DNA of 64,000 nucleotides from Amycolatopsis camponoti. Its GTDB lineage: Bacteria; Actinomycetota; Actinomycetes; Mycobacteriales; Pseudonocardiaceae. Every line of letters starts with the position of its first letter. Positions within the stretch are counted from its first letter, which is position 1. Below are positions 28,640 through 37,342 of the stretch, piece by piece. The position numbers and the translations under genes are program-made. The notes beneath the pieces are model-generated. The model searched no databases and was not told where the DNA came from. It saw only the letters and a program-made list of their open reading frames with translations. The DNA lies in assembly GCF_902497555.1 (NCBI RefSeq), contig NZ_CABVGP010000002.1, positions 2,554,501 to 2,618,500 of the forward strand, read 5' to 3'.

Positions 28640-29797
28640 ATGCTCCCTCTCGAAGGCACGACTGTCGTCGCGCTGGAACAAGCGGTCGCCGCGCCCTTCG
28701 CGACCCGGCAGCTCGCCGACCTCGGCGCCCGCGTCATCAAGGTCGAACGCCCTGGCGCCGGGGACTTCGCCCGCGGCTACGACCGGACGGTCCACGGCGA
28801 CTCCAGCTACTTCGTCTGGCTCAACCGCGGCAAGGAGTCGATCGAGCTGGACATCAAGGACCCGGCCGACCGCCGGGTGCTCGACGCGATGGTCGCGGCC
28901 GCCGACGTGGTGGTCCAGAACCTCGCCCCGGGCGCGGTGGGCCGCCTCGGCCTCGACGCCGCGACCCTGCGGGCCGCCACCCCCGGCCTCGTCCACTGCT
29001 CGATCTCGGGTTACGGCCCCGGCGGCCCGTACCAGGCGAAAAAGGCCTACGACCTGCTGATCCAGTGCGAGGCCGGGCTCGTCGCCGCCACCGGCACGCC
29101 GGAACAACCGAGCAAGGCCGGGATTTCCATCGCGGACATCGCGACGGGCATGTACGCCTACTCGGGCATCCTCACCGCGCTGCTGCGGCGAGCCGCCACG
29201 GGTGCCGGCGCGACCGTCGAGGTCGCCATGCTCGACGCGCTGGGGGAGTGGATGATCCAACCGGCGTACCACGCGGTCTACGGAGGTTCGGAGACTCGGA
29301 GGACCGGGGCGAAGCACGCGTCGATCGCCCCCTACGGGCCTTACCGGGCCGGCGACGGCAACCAGGTTTTCCTGGCCGTCCAAAGCGACCGCGAATGGGT
29401 TCGGCTGTGCCGGGAGGTGCTCCGGCGCCAGGACCTGGCCGACGACCCGCGGTTCGTCCACAATCCGGAACGCGTCGCCCACGACCACCTGATCGGGCCG
29501 CTGATCGAGTCGGCGTTCGCCGCGTTCGACGCCGACCAGGTCGTCGAACTGCTCGGCGCGGCCGGGATCGCGTGCGCCCGCCTGCGGCGGCCGGGTGAGC
29601 TCCTCGACCATCCGCAGCTCGCCGGGCGTGATCGCTGGCAGCAGATCCAGGCCCCTGGTGGTGTCGTCCGGGCGTTGCTGCCGCCGGTCGACATCGACGG
29701 AGTGGAGCCGGTGCTGGGCCCGGTGCCCAGGCTCGGCGAGCACAACGACGCCCTCCGAGCCGAATTCGGGTTTCGGCGCGAGGAGGTCATCCCGTGA
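28640..29797 (+). CDS. CaiB/BaiF class III CoA-transferase
   Basis: This 385-aa enzyme has GAAAGG six bases before its ATG. It shows the family start LEGTTVVALEQAVAAPFATR and a VIKVERPGAGDFARGYD loop, and the region GISIADIATGMYAYSGIL carries the conserved Asp that forms the acyl-anhydride. It transfers CoA between carboxylic acids. In this cluster it probably activates the free dicarboxylate using succinyl-CoA or acetyl-CoA (inference). Its TGA overlaps the GTG of the next gene. Confidence 0.9.
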   Translation: MLPLEGTTVVALEQAVAAPFATRQLADLGARVIKVERPGAGDFARGYDRTVHGDSSYFVWLNRGKESIELDIKDPADRRVLDAMVAAADVVVQNLAPGAVGRLGLDAATLRAATPGLVHCSISGYGPGGPYQAKKAYDLLIQCEAGLVAATGTPEQPSKAGISIADIATGMYAYSGILTALLRRAATGAGATVEVAMLDALGEWMIQPAYHAVYGGSETRRTGAKHASIAPYGPYRAGDGNQVFLAVQSDREWVRLCREVLRRQDLADDPRFVHNPERVAHDHLIGPLIESAFAAFDADQVVELLGAAGIACARLRRPGELLDHPQLAGRDRWQQIQAPGGVVRALLPPVDIDGVEPVLGPVPRLGEHNDALRAEFGFRREEVIP

Positions 29798-30600
29798 CCG
29801 AGCGCACCGAAGTGCTGCAACCGGAGCCGGCTGTGGCGCTGGCCCGCCTGCTCAGCGTCGATCCGCCGGACCTGGAGGACGCCGGGCTGCCCCTGCTGTG
29901 GCATTGGGTCTACCTGCTCGATCGGCCGCACCAGGCCGACCTCGGGCCGGACGGTCATCCCGTGCGCGGCGTGGTCCCGGCTCCTCCCGCGCCCGGACGC
30001 CGGCGCATGGCGGCCGGCGGCCGGGTCACCCGGACCGGGCCACTGGTCGTCGGCCGGGCCGCGACCCGGCGCACCGAAGTCATGTCGACGACGGACAAGG
30101 CGGGCCGTTCGGGCCCGCTGACCTTCGTCGTCGTCCGGCACACCATCAGCCAGGACGGCGAGGTGAAGGTCGTCGAGGAGCAGGACATCGTCTACCGCGA
30201 CGCCGCGGCCGCGCCCGCCCCGGCGACGGCCGCCACTCCAGTGCCAGTGGAAGCGGACGAGCGAGTGTTCCCGGTCGACCCGACCGTCCTGTTCCGCTTC
30301 TCGGCGTTGACCTACAACGCCCACCGCATCCACTACGACCGCGACTACGCCCGAGAGGTCGAGGGCTATCCGGGGCTGGTCGTCCACGGCCCGCTGCAGG
30401 CGCTGGCCATGGCGGAAGCCGTCCGCGGAACCGGGGCGACGGCCACCGCGATCGACTATCGCGTCGTCGCGCCGCTGTTCGACCACCAAGGCTTGGTGGT
30501 GCGCGCCACCAGCGGCGGGGTTTCCGTTCGTGACCACAGTGGCCGGATCACCGCGACCGGCCAGGTCGAAACGCTTACTGGAGAAAGGAAATCACGATGA
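29794..30600 (+). CDS. FAS1-like/MaoC-type hydratase, mesaconyl-CoA-hydratase-like
   Basis: This 268-aa double-hotdog hydratase starts at a coupled GTG. The N-terminal half (LPLLWHWVYLLDRP, RRMAAGGRVTRTGPLVVG, then TDKAGRSGPLTFVVVRH) matches the 3-methylfumaryl/mesaconyl-C4-CoA hydratase family. The C-terminal half has the hydratase motif FRFSALTYNAHRIHYDRDYA with its Asn/His, then YPGLVVHGPLQ. It would add water to an unsaturated dicarboxyl-CoA to give the substrate of the CitE-like lyase two genes upstream. Its TGA overlaps the start of the dehydrogenase gene. Confidence 0.85.
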   Translation: MTERTEVLQPEPAVALARLLSVDPPDLEDAGLPLLWHWVYLLDRPHQADLGPDGHPVRGVVPAPPAPGRRRMAAGGRVTRTGPLVVGRAATRRTEVMSTTDKAGRSGPLTFVVVRHTISQDGEVKVVEEQDIVYRDAAAAPAPATAATPVPVEADERVFPVDPTVLFRFSALTYNAHRIHYDRDYAREVEGYPGLVVHGPLQALAMAEAVRGTGATATAIDYRVVAPLFDHQGLVVRATSGGVSVRDHSGRITATGQVETLTGERKSR

Positions 30601-31622
30601 AGGCCGCGATCGTCCGGCAAGCCGGCGTCGTCGAGATCGACGACGTGCCCCGTCCTCCGATCGGTGAGGGGGAGGTCCTGGTCCACATCCGGGCCGCCGG
30701 GCTCAACCGCGCCGACGTGCTCGTCCGGGACGGGCGGTTCGCCGAACAACCGCCGTTCCCGATCATCCTCGGTGTCGAAGGTGCCGGAGACGTCGCGGCG
30801 GTCGGCAGCGCGGTCACGAACGTCGAGGTGGGGCAACGCGTGGTCCTGCTGCCCATGCTGGGCTGCGGCGCGTGCGACGCCTGCCGATCCGATGTAGACA
30901 GTCGCTGCCGCGAGCTGAAGTTCCTCGGTGAGCACACCGACGGCACGTACGCCGAATACCTCGCTGTCCCGGCCCGCAACGCCGTCCCGGCGCCGGAGTC
31001 CCTGACCTACGTCGAGCTGGCGGCGAGCCTGCTCGCGTACCTGACGGCCTGGCACATGCTGGTGACGCGCGGCGGCCTGCAGTCCGGCGAGACCGCGCTG
31101 GTCGTCGGCGCCGGCAGCGGCGTGGGCACAGCCGCAGTCCAACTGGCCGGCGCTCTCGGCGCGCGGGTCATCGCCACCACCGGCACCGACGACAAGCAGG
31201 ACCTGCTCCGGGGAATCGGCGCCGACGAAGTCGTGAACTACCGAAAGGAGCCTGGATTCGGCGCGGCGGTCCGCTCGCTGACGGACGGGCGGGGCGTCGA
31301 CCTCGTCCACAATTCGGCGGGCGGCGCGACGATCCAGGAGTCCATCCGGGCGCTGCGCCCCGGTGGCCGGCTGATCGGCATGGGCTCGCACTCCGGACCG
31401 CACGCCGGCATCGACCTGTACAGCCTCTACCGCCACGAAATCGACTTCCGCGGGGCCCACGCCGGGGACCTCCGCGAAGTCCCCGACGTCCTCGCCTGGC
31501 TCGCCGCGGGGAAGGTGCGCCCCGTGGTCGACTCGGTGTTCCCCTTGGCCGACCTGGTCCGGGCTCAAAAACGGCTGGTGAGCCCGGACCGCTTCGGCAA
31601 GGTCGTGCTGACGATCGACTGA
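30597..31622 (+). CDS. zinc-binding alcohol dehydrogenase / quinone oxidoreductase family
   Basis: This 341-aa MDR-family oxidoreductase is coupled to the hydratase. A GroES-like fold holds the structural-zinc lobe (CGACDACRSDVDSRC, four Cys). A Rossmann domain has VVGAGSGVGTAAVQLAGALG for NADPH. The catalytic-zinc Cys position is not evident, as in quinone oxidoreductases. It may reduce an enoyl or oxidise an alcohol side product of the pathway; the substrate is unknown. It ends three bases from the convergent MFS gene. Confidence 0.88.
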   Translation: MKAAIVRQAGVVEIDDVPRPPIGEGEVLVHIRAAGLNRADVLVRDGRFAEQPPFPIILGVEGAGDVAAVGSAVTNVEVGQRVVLLPMLGCGACDACRSDVDSRCRELKFLGEHTDGTYAEYLAVPARNAVPAPESLTYVELAASLLAYLTAWHMLVTRGGLQSGETALVVGAGSGVGTAAVQLAGALGARVIATTGTDDKQDLLRGIGADEVVNYRKEPGFGAAVRSLTDGRGVDLVHNSAGGATIQESIRALRPGGRLIGMGSHSGPHAGIDLYSLYRHEIDFRGAHAGDLREVPDVLAWLAAGKVRPVVDSVFPLADLVRAQKRLVSPDRFGKVVLTID

Positions 31623-31634
31623 CCGTCAGTCGAT
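31614..31634. terminator. dyad formed by two convergent gene ends
   Basis: ATCGACTGA-CCG-TCAGTCGAT spans both stop codons, with nine-base perfect arms. With only three bases between the genes it could serve as a compact bidirectional terminator. It also arises simply because both proteins end in Ile-Asp-stop. Confidence 0.4.
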
Positions 31635-32915
31635 GGCCTTGTCCTTCGTCTCGGGCATCGTCAGGTAGACGACCAGGCCGATCGCGGCGGCGATCGCGCA
31701 GTACAGCCACACCCACGTCCCGAGCCCGTGGGTGGTCAGCCACGTCGTGAGGTACGGGACGGTGCCGCCGAACACCGCGACCGACAACGCGTAGGGGAGG
31801 CCGATGCCGGTCGCCCGGACCTCCGGCGGGAACTGCTCCGCCATGACGGCCGCGACGTTGGCCGAATAGCCCAGCAGCAGAACCAGCCCGGCGACCTGGA
31901 CCAGGAGCAGCAGCCGGAAGTCCCCGTTCAGCAGCCGGAACGCGGGCCACGCGAGCAGCAGGAACCCGCCGGCGAACGCCACCATGGTGGGCTTGCGGCC
32001 GATCCGGTCGGACAGCATCCCGGCGAACGGCAGCAGGACCACGAACGTGACGAGCCCGATGACGTTGGCCAGCAGCGCCTGGTTGAGCGGGATGTGCGTG
32101 GACACGGCCGCGTAGGTGGGCAGGTAGGTCAGCCACATGTTGTAGAGCACGACGCCGGCGATGTTCAGGCCGAAGACGCGCAAGGCCGCCTTCGGGTGCT
32201 CGCGGAGCATCGTCACGAGGACGTTGCTCCGGCCGCCGCGGGCGCGGTGGAACGACGCCGTCTCCTCCACCGAGCGGCGCAGCCAGAGCCCGATGAGCCC
32301 GAACAGCGAGGCGACCACGAACGCCAGGCGCCAGCCCCAGCTCTCCACCGCCTGCCGGGGCAGCGCCGACGTCACGATCGCGCCCATGCCCGAGGCGATG
32401 AGGATGCCGACACCGACCGACACCTGCTGCCACGAGCCCGCGAACGCGCGGCGGCCGGGGCCGGCGGATTCCACGAGGAAGGCCGACGCAGAGCCGAATT
32501 CACCCCCGGCGGCGAAGCCCTGCGCCATGCGTGCGATCACCAGGATGATCGGCGCCGCGAGGCCGACCTGGGTGTAGGACGGCGAGACCCCGATGACGAA
32601 CGTCGCCGCGGCCATCAGGCCGATCGTGAGCACCAGGCCCTTCTTGCGGCCGTGCCGGTCCGCGTAGGCGCCCATGATCGCGGCGCCGATCGGCCGCACG
32701 ACGAAACCGACGGCGAAGACGGCCAAAGTGGACAGCAGGGCCGCGCTGTCGTTGCCCGGCGGGAAAAAGTGGTGCGCGAAGACGGACGAGAACGTCGTGT
32801 ACACCGCCCAGTCGATGAACTCGACGGCGTTGCCGATGCTGCCGGCGACGAGCGCCCGGCGGTTGCCCCGTCCGGTCTGTTCCGCCGGGGCCGTGCCGAT
32901 CCGAGTGGGTTCCAT
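31626..32915 (-). CDS. MFS transporter, MHS (metabolite:H+ symporter) family
   Basis: This 429-aa protein has about twelve membrane helices. The MHS signatures are EFIDWAVYTTFSSVFAHHFF in helix 1, GFVVRPIGAAIMGAYADRHG followed by RKK (loop 2-3), and the middle loop RRSVEETASFHRARGG. GAAGGAGA precedes the ATG. MHS carriers import organic acids, betaines and similar solutes with protons. As last gene of the CapA-M19-M20 operon it probably imports or exports their substrate or product; it could equally feed the opposing CoA pathway. Confidence 0.9.
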   Translation of the reverse strand: MEPTRIGTAPAEQTGRGNRRALVAGSIGNAVEFIDWAVYTTFSSVFAHHFFPPGNDSAALLSTLAVFAVGFVVRPIGAAIMGAYADRHGRKKGLVLTIGLMAAATFVIGVSPSYTQVGLAAPIILVIARMAQGFAAGGEFGSASAFLVESAGPGRRAFAGSWQQVSVGVGILIASGMGAIVTSALPRQAVESWGWRLAFVVASLFGLIGLWLRRSVEETASFHRARGGRSNVLVTMLREHPKAALRVFGLNIAGVVLYNMWLTYLPTYAAVSTHIPLNQALLANVIGLVTFVVLLPFAGMLSDRIGRKPTMVAFAGGFLLLAWPAFRLLNGDFRLLLLVQVAGLVLLLGYSANVAAVMAEQFPPEVRATGIGLPYALSVAVFGGTVPYLTTWLTTHGLGTWVWLYCAIAAAIGLVVYLTMPETKDKAID

Positions 32916-32927
32916 GGTCGTTCTCCT

Positions 32928-34070
32928 TCAGTTCCCGGAGACAATCAGCCGGGCCCGGATCGGTGCGGACCGAGCGACGTCCGCGATCGTCAGCGCCATC
33001 GCCAGGCCGCCGTCGCGCACGAACCGGTCGCCTTCCGCGCCACCGGCAGCGGCCGCGAAGGCGGCGGTGTGGTTCCCGTCCTCCTCCGGGAGGTCGAACG
33101 ACAGCATGGGGTGCAGCGCGGGGATCACCTGCGAGACGTTGCCCATGTCGGTCGAGCCGAAGAGCTTGTCCGGGTAGTCCGGGAACGTGCGGCCCAGGGA
33201 CTTCGCGTGGGTCTCGAACAGCGCGGCCAGGTCCGGATCGTGCCGGAACTCGCGGTACAGCGACGGCTGGGTGGTGAAGTCCACGGTGGTCCCGGCCGCG
33301 AGCCCGCCGGCTTCGAAGCACCGGCGGACCCGCGCCCACACCTCGTCGACTTCGGCGATGGTGTCGCAGCGGATCATGCACTCGGCCACGACCCGGTCGG
33401 GGATGACGTTCACCGCCGACCCGGCCTCCGGCACGACGCAGTGGACCCGGACCCCGTCGCGCAGTTGCTGCCGCAGGAGTCCGATGGCGGTCTGCGCGAC
33501 CACGACTGCGTCGGCGGCGTTCAGCGCGTTCCACGGGCGCGACGCGTGGCCGCCCCGGCCGGTGTACTCGATCCGCCACGACCGCGAAGCCCGGAACTGA
33601 GGACTGACGACGTCCTTCAGCGACGGGTGCACCATCATGGCCGCGTGCGTCCCGGTGAAGACACCGCGGTTGACCATGATCTCCTTGCCGGTTCCGCGTT
33701 CCTCCGCCGGCGTGCCGAAGACCTTGAGCGTCAGTCCCAGCTCGTCGGCGAACGGCGCCAAGGCCAGGGCCGCGCCCACGGCCGCCGCGGCGATGGTGTT
33801 GTGCCCGCAGCCGTGGCCGATGCCGGGGAGCGCGTCCATCTCGGCGCAGATGCCGAACACCAGCTCACCGGACCCCACCGAGGCCACGAACGCCGTGGGC
33901 AGGTCGGCCACCGGCTTCTCGACGGCGAATCCGTGCCGAACCAGGACGTCGGTGATGGCGGCCGAGGTCCGGTGCTCCTCGAAGGCGAGCTCCGGGTCGG
34001 CGTTGATGGCGTGCGACAGGGCCAAAACGTCGTCGAGGTGCCTTGCGAAAGCGCTTTCGATGCCGGTCAT
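32928..34070 (-). CDS. M20 family amidohydrolase (PM20D2-like)
   Basis: This 380-aa metallopeptidase starts in an ATGA overlap with the M19 gene. Metal-site motifs are CAEMDALPGIGHGCGHN, AEERGTGKE and the late STDMGNVSQVIPALHP with a metal His. The ALPGIGHGCGHN form is that of the PM20D2/AbgB-type amidases rather than classic ArgE/DapE. It would hydrolyse an N-acyl amino acid or a dipeptide-like amide in the cytoplasm. The coupling to a dipeptidase and a transporter supports an uptake-and-hydrolysis module. Confidence 0.88.
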   Translation of the reverse strand: MTGIESAFARHLDDVLALSHAINADPELAFEEHRTSAAITDVLVRHGFAVEKPVADLPTAFVASVGSGELVFGICAEMDALPGIGHGCGHNTIAAAAVGAALALAPFADELGLTLKVFGTPAEERGTGKEIMVNRGVFTGTHAAMMVHPSLKDVVSPQFRASRSWRIEYTGRGGHASRPWNALNAADAVVVAQTAIGLLRQQLRDGVRVHCVVPEAGSAVNVIPDRVVAECMIRCDTIAEVDEVWARVRRCFEAGGLAAGTTVDFTTQPSLYREFRHDPDLAALFETHAKSLGRTFPDYPDKLFGSTDMGNVSQVIPALHPMLSFDLPEEDGNHTAAFAAAAGGAEGDRFVRDGGLAMALTIADVARSAPIRARLIVSGN

Positions 34071-35266
34071 CGCCACACCTCTCCCAGCAGCCGCAGGATG
34101 TTGCCGCCGAGCACGGCGGTGATCTCCTCGTCGCGGTACCCGTGCTCGACGAGCCAGCCGGCGATGTTGCGGAAGTTCTCGGTCGGGTTTTCGAGCCCGT
34201 CGACGTGGCTGACCCGCTCCCACTCGAGGTCTCCCGCGTCGAACACGGTGGACGAGCCGATCACGTCGGAGATGGCCTTCTGGAAGGCGGCGTGGTCGCC
34301 GTAGAGCGTGTCCGGGCCGAACGCGACGTGCTCGATGCCCATCACCTCGACGGCGTGGGTGAAGTGGTCCATCACCGACTCGATGGACTGCGCCCGGTGG
34401 TCGTAGGACACGGTCGTGTGCGGCGCCGCCTCGATGCCCAGGACACCACCGCGTTCCGCGCACGCCTTGAGGACTTCGTCCGGTTTCATCCGGGCGATGG
34501 GCCAGACCGCCCGCGCGCCGGCGTGCGTGATCGCGACGGGCTTGGCCGACGCCTCGATCGCGTCCAGGCTCGTCCGGTCGCTCGCGTGGGAGACGTCGAT
34601 GAGCATGCCCACGGCGTTCATGCGCTCGACGGCGCGCCTGCCGAAGACGGTCAGGCCGCCGTCGCGCTGCTCCTTCTGACCGCTGCCGAGCGTGTTGGCC
34701 TCCGCGTAGACCAGGCCCATCTGCCGGATGCCCAGTCCGTAGAGGACGTCGATGCGGTCCAGCTCGTTTTCGATCATGCCGGCGGACTCGGTGCCCATGA
34801 CGAAGGCGACGTTCCCGTCGCGCTGGGCGCCGAGGATGTCTCCGACGGTGCGGGCGACGACGACGCCGTCCTGGTGGGCGAGATCCGCGAGCCGCAGGCC
34901 GAGCGTCGTGATCAGGTCGTCCCACTTCCAGCCCGTCCGGCGGGTGCTGCCGATGACGCCGAACCAGTTGTCGAAGACCGCGGTCAGGCCGGCCCGGCGC
35001 AGCTCGGCGAACGCGGTGAATTCGTGCTTGGCGCGCAGGAAGGCGGGCGTGTCCGCGAAGTCGGCCGGGAGCAGCTGGGGATGGTCGTGGAAGCTGATGG
35101 TGACGTTGTCGGCGAGCAGGTGGTCGATCCGGTCGTCGTCCGAACCGGCGGTGAAGCGGCTCCGGCGGGCGGCCGGATCTGACAGTTCGACGGCGGGGAA
35201 GTCGACCCCGCGTCGGAGGTAGGGAAATGATTCGTAGTCGTCGGGTTTGGCGGCGGGGCTGTACAT
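34067..35266 (-). CDS. M19-type membrane dipeptidase family protein
   Basis: This 399-aa amidohydrolase-fold protein has GAGGAG upstream of ATG 35,266. It shows VTISFHDHPQLLP (metal site), ESAGMIENELDRIDVLY (bridging Glu region), GMLIDVSHASDRTS, AITHAGARAVWP (the family's SHSGAR equivalent) and HVAFGPDTLYGDH (late Asp). No signal peptide is present, so it is likely cytoplasmic. M19 enzymes cleave dipeptides including D-amino-acid ones. It is tightly coupled to the M20 gene. Confidence 0.87.
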   Translation of the reverse strand: MYSPAAKPDDYESFPYLRRGVDFPAVELSDPAARRSRFTAGSDDDRIDHLLADNVTISFHDHPQLLPADFADTPAFLRAKHEFTAFAELRRAGLTAVFDNWFGVIGSTRRTGWKWDDLITTLGLRLADLAHQDGVVVARTVGDILGAQRDGNVAFVMGTESAGMIENELDRIDVLYGLGIRQMGLVYAEANTLGSGQKEQRDGGLTVFGRRAVERMNAVGMLIDVSHASDRTSLDAIEASAKPVAITHAGARAVWPIARMKPDEVLKACAERGGVLGIEAAPHTTVSYDHRAQSIESVMDHFTHAVEVMGIEHVAFGPDTLYGDHAAFQKAISDVIGSSTVFDAGDLEWERVSHVDGLENPTENFRNIAGWLVEHGYRDEEITAVLGGNILRLLGEVWR

Positions 35267-35295
35267 CGAGACGCTCCTCGGTTGGTCGGTGGCGG

Positions 35296-36414
35296 CTAGG
35301 CGGTGGCAGTGCGCCGGACGGTGCCGTCGTCGTCCACGACGATCGCCGGGTCCAGGTCCCTGGACGTCTCGGCGACCTGCGCGAGGATCGATGCGGCGAC
35401 GTCCGGCCGGGGGAGGATCGGCTGGCTGTCCGGGTCGAGTTCGACCGGGTCGAGGCGGAGGGTGGGCCCGCCGGGGCCGCCCAACCCGACGCGGAACACG
35501 GCGCTCTCGAACCAGGGGCCGCGCACCAGGGCGGGCTGATAGGGGGCCGACGGGTGGGCGGCTTCCTTCGGCACCATCGCTTCGGCGTTCCAGCCGTCGC
35601 ACCAGTCGAAGACGAAGTTGCCGGTCGAGTACAGGATCAGCCCGTCCCGGTAGAACTCCACGGGGTGCAGGCAGTGCGGGTGGTGCCCGATGACCAGGTC
35701 GACGCCGGCGTCGATCAACCGCCGGGCGAGGGGCTGCTGGTACTGGGCCAGCGGTCCCTGCGCGGCGGGCAGATAGCAGTGCGGAACGCCCCAGTGCAGT
35801 GCCACGACGACGAAGTCGTTGTGCCGCTTCGCCTCCCGGACCAGGGCTTCGGCCGTGCACACGTCCGGCTCGTGGGCGCTGGAATGGACGAACGGCGGCG
35901 TGCCCGGCGTCTCGTCCAGGAAGCCGCTGTCGTATTCGAAGGACTGACGCACCCGGATGGCGCCGATGCCCGCGCGGTCCGCGGTCGCGTCGAAGCCCCG
36001 CGGTAGCGCGCAGCAGAAGCTGAAGAACGCCAGGCTTTCGTCGCCGGCCGAGACGACGCGGGCGCGCGTCGCTTCGGCGTGCGTCTCGCCGAAGCCGGCG
36101 TGGCCGACTCCCGCGGTGTCCAGCGCGCGGACGGTGTCGCGCATCCCGTCGGCGCCGTAGTCCAGCGCGTGGTTCATCGCCAGGGACACCAGGTCGAACC
36201 CCAGGTCGGCCAACTCGGCGGCGCCCGACGTCGGGGCCCGCATGGCGACCAGCTTCTCCGCGCGCTGCCCCCGTCCGGTGAAGGCGACTTCGAGGTTGCC
36301 GATCGTCAGGTCGCCGCCGCGCAGCAGCCCGAACGCCGATGCGCCGGGGTCCGTGCCGCCGGGGTGGCGTGGCCACCCCGAGATCACGACATCGCCCACG
36401 ACAGTCAGATCCAT
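35296..36414 (-). CDS. CapA family metallophosphatase-like protein
   Basis: This 372-aa protein from ATG 36,414 (MDLTVVGDVV) has the typical CapA start. Family motifs are GDLTIGNLEVAFTG, DLVSLAMNHALDYGADGM, VVALHWGVPHCYLP, VDLVIGHHPHCLHP and YSTGNFVFDW, whose His/Asp/Asn side chains form the metal centre. There is no signal peptide. CapA-like proteins are linked to poly-gamma-glutamate metabolism, but many act as small-molecule hydrolases. As first gene of an operon with two peptidases and a transporter it may process a related amide. Longer upstream starts exist but lack family similarity. Confidence 0.85.
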   Translation of the reverse strand: MDLTVVGDVVISGWPRHPGGTDPGASAFGLLRGGDLTIGNLEVAFTGRGQRAEKLVAMRAPTSGAAELADLGFDLVSLAMNHALDYGADGMRDTVRALDTAGVGHAGFGETHAEATRARVVSAGDESLAFFSFCCALPRGFDATADRAGIGAIRVRQSFEYDSGFLDETPGTPPFVHSSAHEPDVCTAEALVREAKRHNDFVVVALHWGVPHCYLPAAQGPLAQYQQPLARRLIDAGVDLVIGHHPHCLHPVEFYRDGLILYSTGNFVFDWCDGWNAEAMVPKEAAHPSAPYQPALVRGPWFESAVFRVGLGGPGGPTLRLDPVELDPDSQPILPRPDVAASILAQVAETSRDLDPAIVVDDDGTVRRTATA

Positions 36415-36434
36415 GTGAACTCCGTTCCATATGG

Positions 36435-36449
36435 CGGCACGCTGTGCCG
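36435..36449. promoter_or_regulatory. inverted repeat between CapA operon and IclR gene
   Basis: CGGCAC-GCT-GTGCCG lies 21 bases upstream of the capA-like start, next to a CCATATGG palindrome. It is a good candidate operator for the divergent IclR regulator. Confidence 0.5.
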
Positions 36450-36538
36450 CAGAGTAGACCGATGCTGTCGACGTTGTAAAGAAGTCGCTGTGCCGGGATG
36501 AGGTACGGCAGTGCGTCCAGTGGTACGGTCGTGGCCTC

Positions 36539-37342
36539 ATGAGCACCCCAGGTGACGGCGGCGAACCGGACAAGCCGAACAGCAGCATCCGTTCGATGAA
36601 CAGCGTGCTGAGCACGCTTCGCGTCTTCGAAGAAGTCGCAGTGCGCCAACCGATCGGCGTCTCGGAACTGGCCCGGGTGACGGGTATCCCCAAGAGTTCG
36701 GTCCAGCGCTGCCTGGTCACCCTCGAACAGGCCCGCTGGCTCCGGATCGTGGATCGGGAGCACGCGCGGTGGGGCGTCACGATGAAGGCGCTCGTGCTGG
36801 GTCTGCGCAGCGCGGGTGAGCAGGACCTGCGTGAAGTGGCGACGCCCGTCATCAAGGGGCTGGCCGCCGAGACCGGCGAGACGGTCCTCCTCGGCCTGCG
36901 CGACGGCGACGAGTACCTGATCGTCGCGCGCGAGGACAGCTCGCAGCTCGTCCGCGTGTTCATGGAGATCGGCACCCGGGTGCCGCTCGGGGCGAGCTCG
37001 GGCGGCGTCGCGATCCTCGCCCGCCTCGACCCCGGCGAGGTCGGCGAACTCCTGCGGACCGAGCCCCGGGAGTTCGAGGGCGCGCCGCTGCTCGGTCCCG
37101 ACGAGCTGCGCGAGGAGATCGCGCGGACCGCCGCGCGCGGCTACGCCGCCAACATGTCGTCGTGGTACCGCCCGCACGTCGCTTCCCTCGGCGCGGCGGT
37201 CACCAACGCGGCCGGACGACCCATTGCGGCGGTCACGCTGAGCATCCCGGAAATGCGGTACGAGCCCGCGCGAGAGAAGCAGCTGGCGAAGAAGGTCGTC
37301 GCGGCCGCGGACGAGATCAGCCGCCTGCTGGCGTCCCCGTGA
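36539..37342 (+). CDS. IclR family transcriptional regulator
   Basis: This 267-aa protein has an N-terminal winged HTH (STLRVFEEVAVRQPIGVSEL, then ARVTGIPKSSVQRCLVTLE) and a C-terminal IclR effector domain (RDGDEYLIVAREDS, VPLGASSGGVAIL, AAVTNAAGRPIAAVTLSIP). It is divergent from the CapA-peptidase-transporter operon and probably represses it until a substrate-derived acid binds. Its 3' end overlaps the convergent hydrolase gene by 26 bases. Confidence 0.93.
   Translation: MSTPGDGGEPDKPNSSIRSMNSVLSTLRVFEEVAVRQPIGVSELARVTGIPKSSVQRCLVTLEQARWLRIVDREHARWGVTMKALVLGLRSAGEQDLREVATPVIKGLAAETGETVLLGLRDGDEYLIVAREDSSQLVRVFMEIGTRVPLGASSGGVAILARLDPGEVGELLRTEPREFEGAPLLGPDELREEIARTAARGYAANMSSWYRPHVASLGAAVTNAAGRPIAAVTLSIPEMRYEPAREKQLAKKVVAAADEISRLLASP

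Noticed and set aside
31728..34304. Plus-strand frame of about 850 codons over the MFS and M20 genes
   Set aside because: It is the mirror of two real minus-strand genes with full family signatures; no motif is present.
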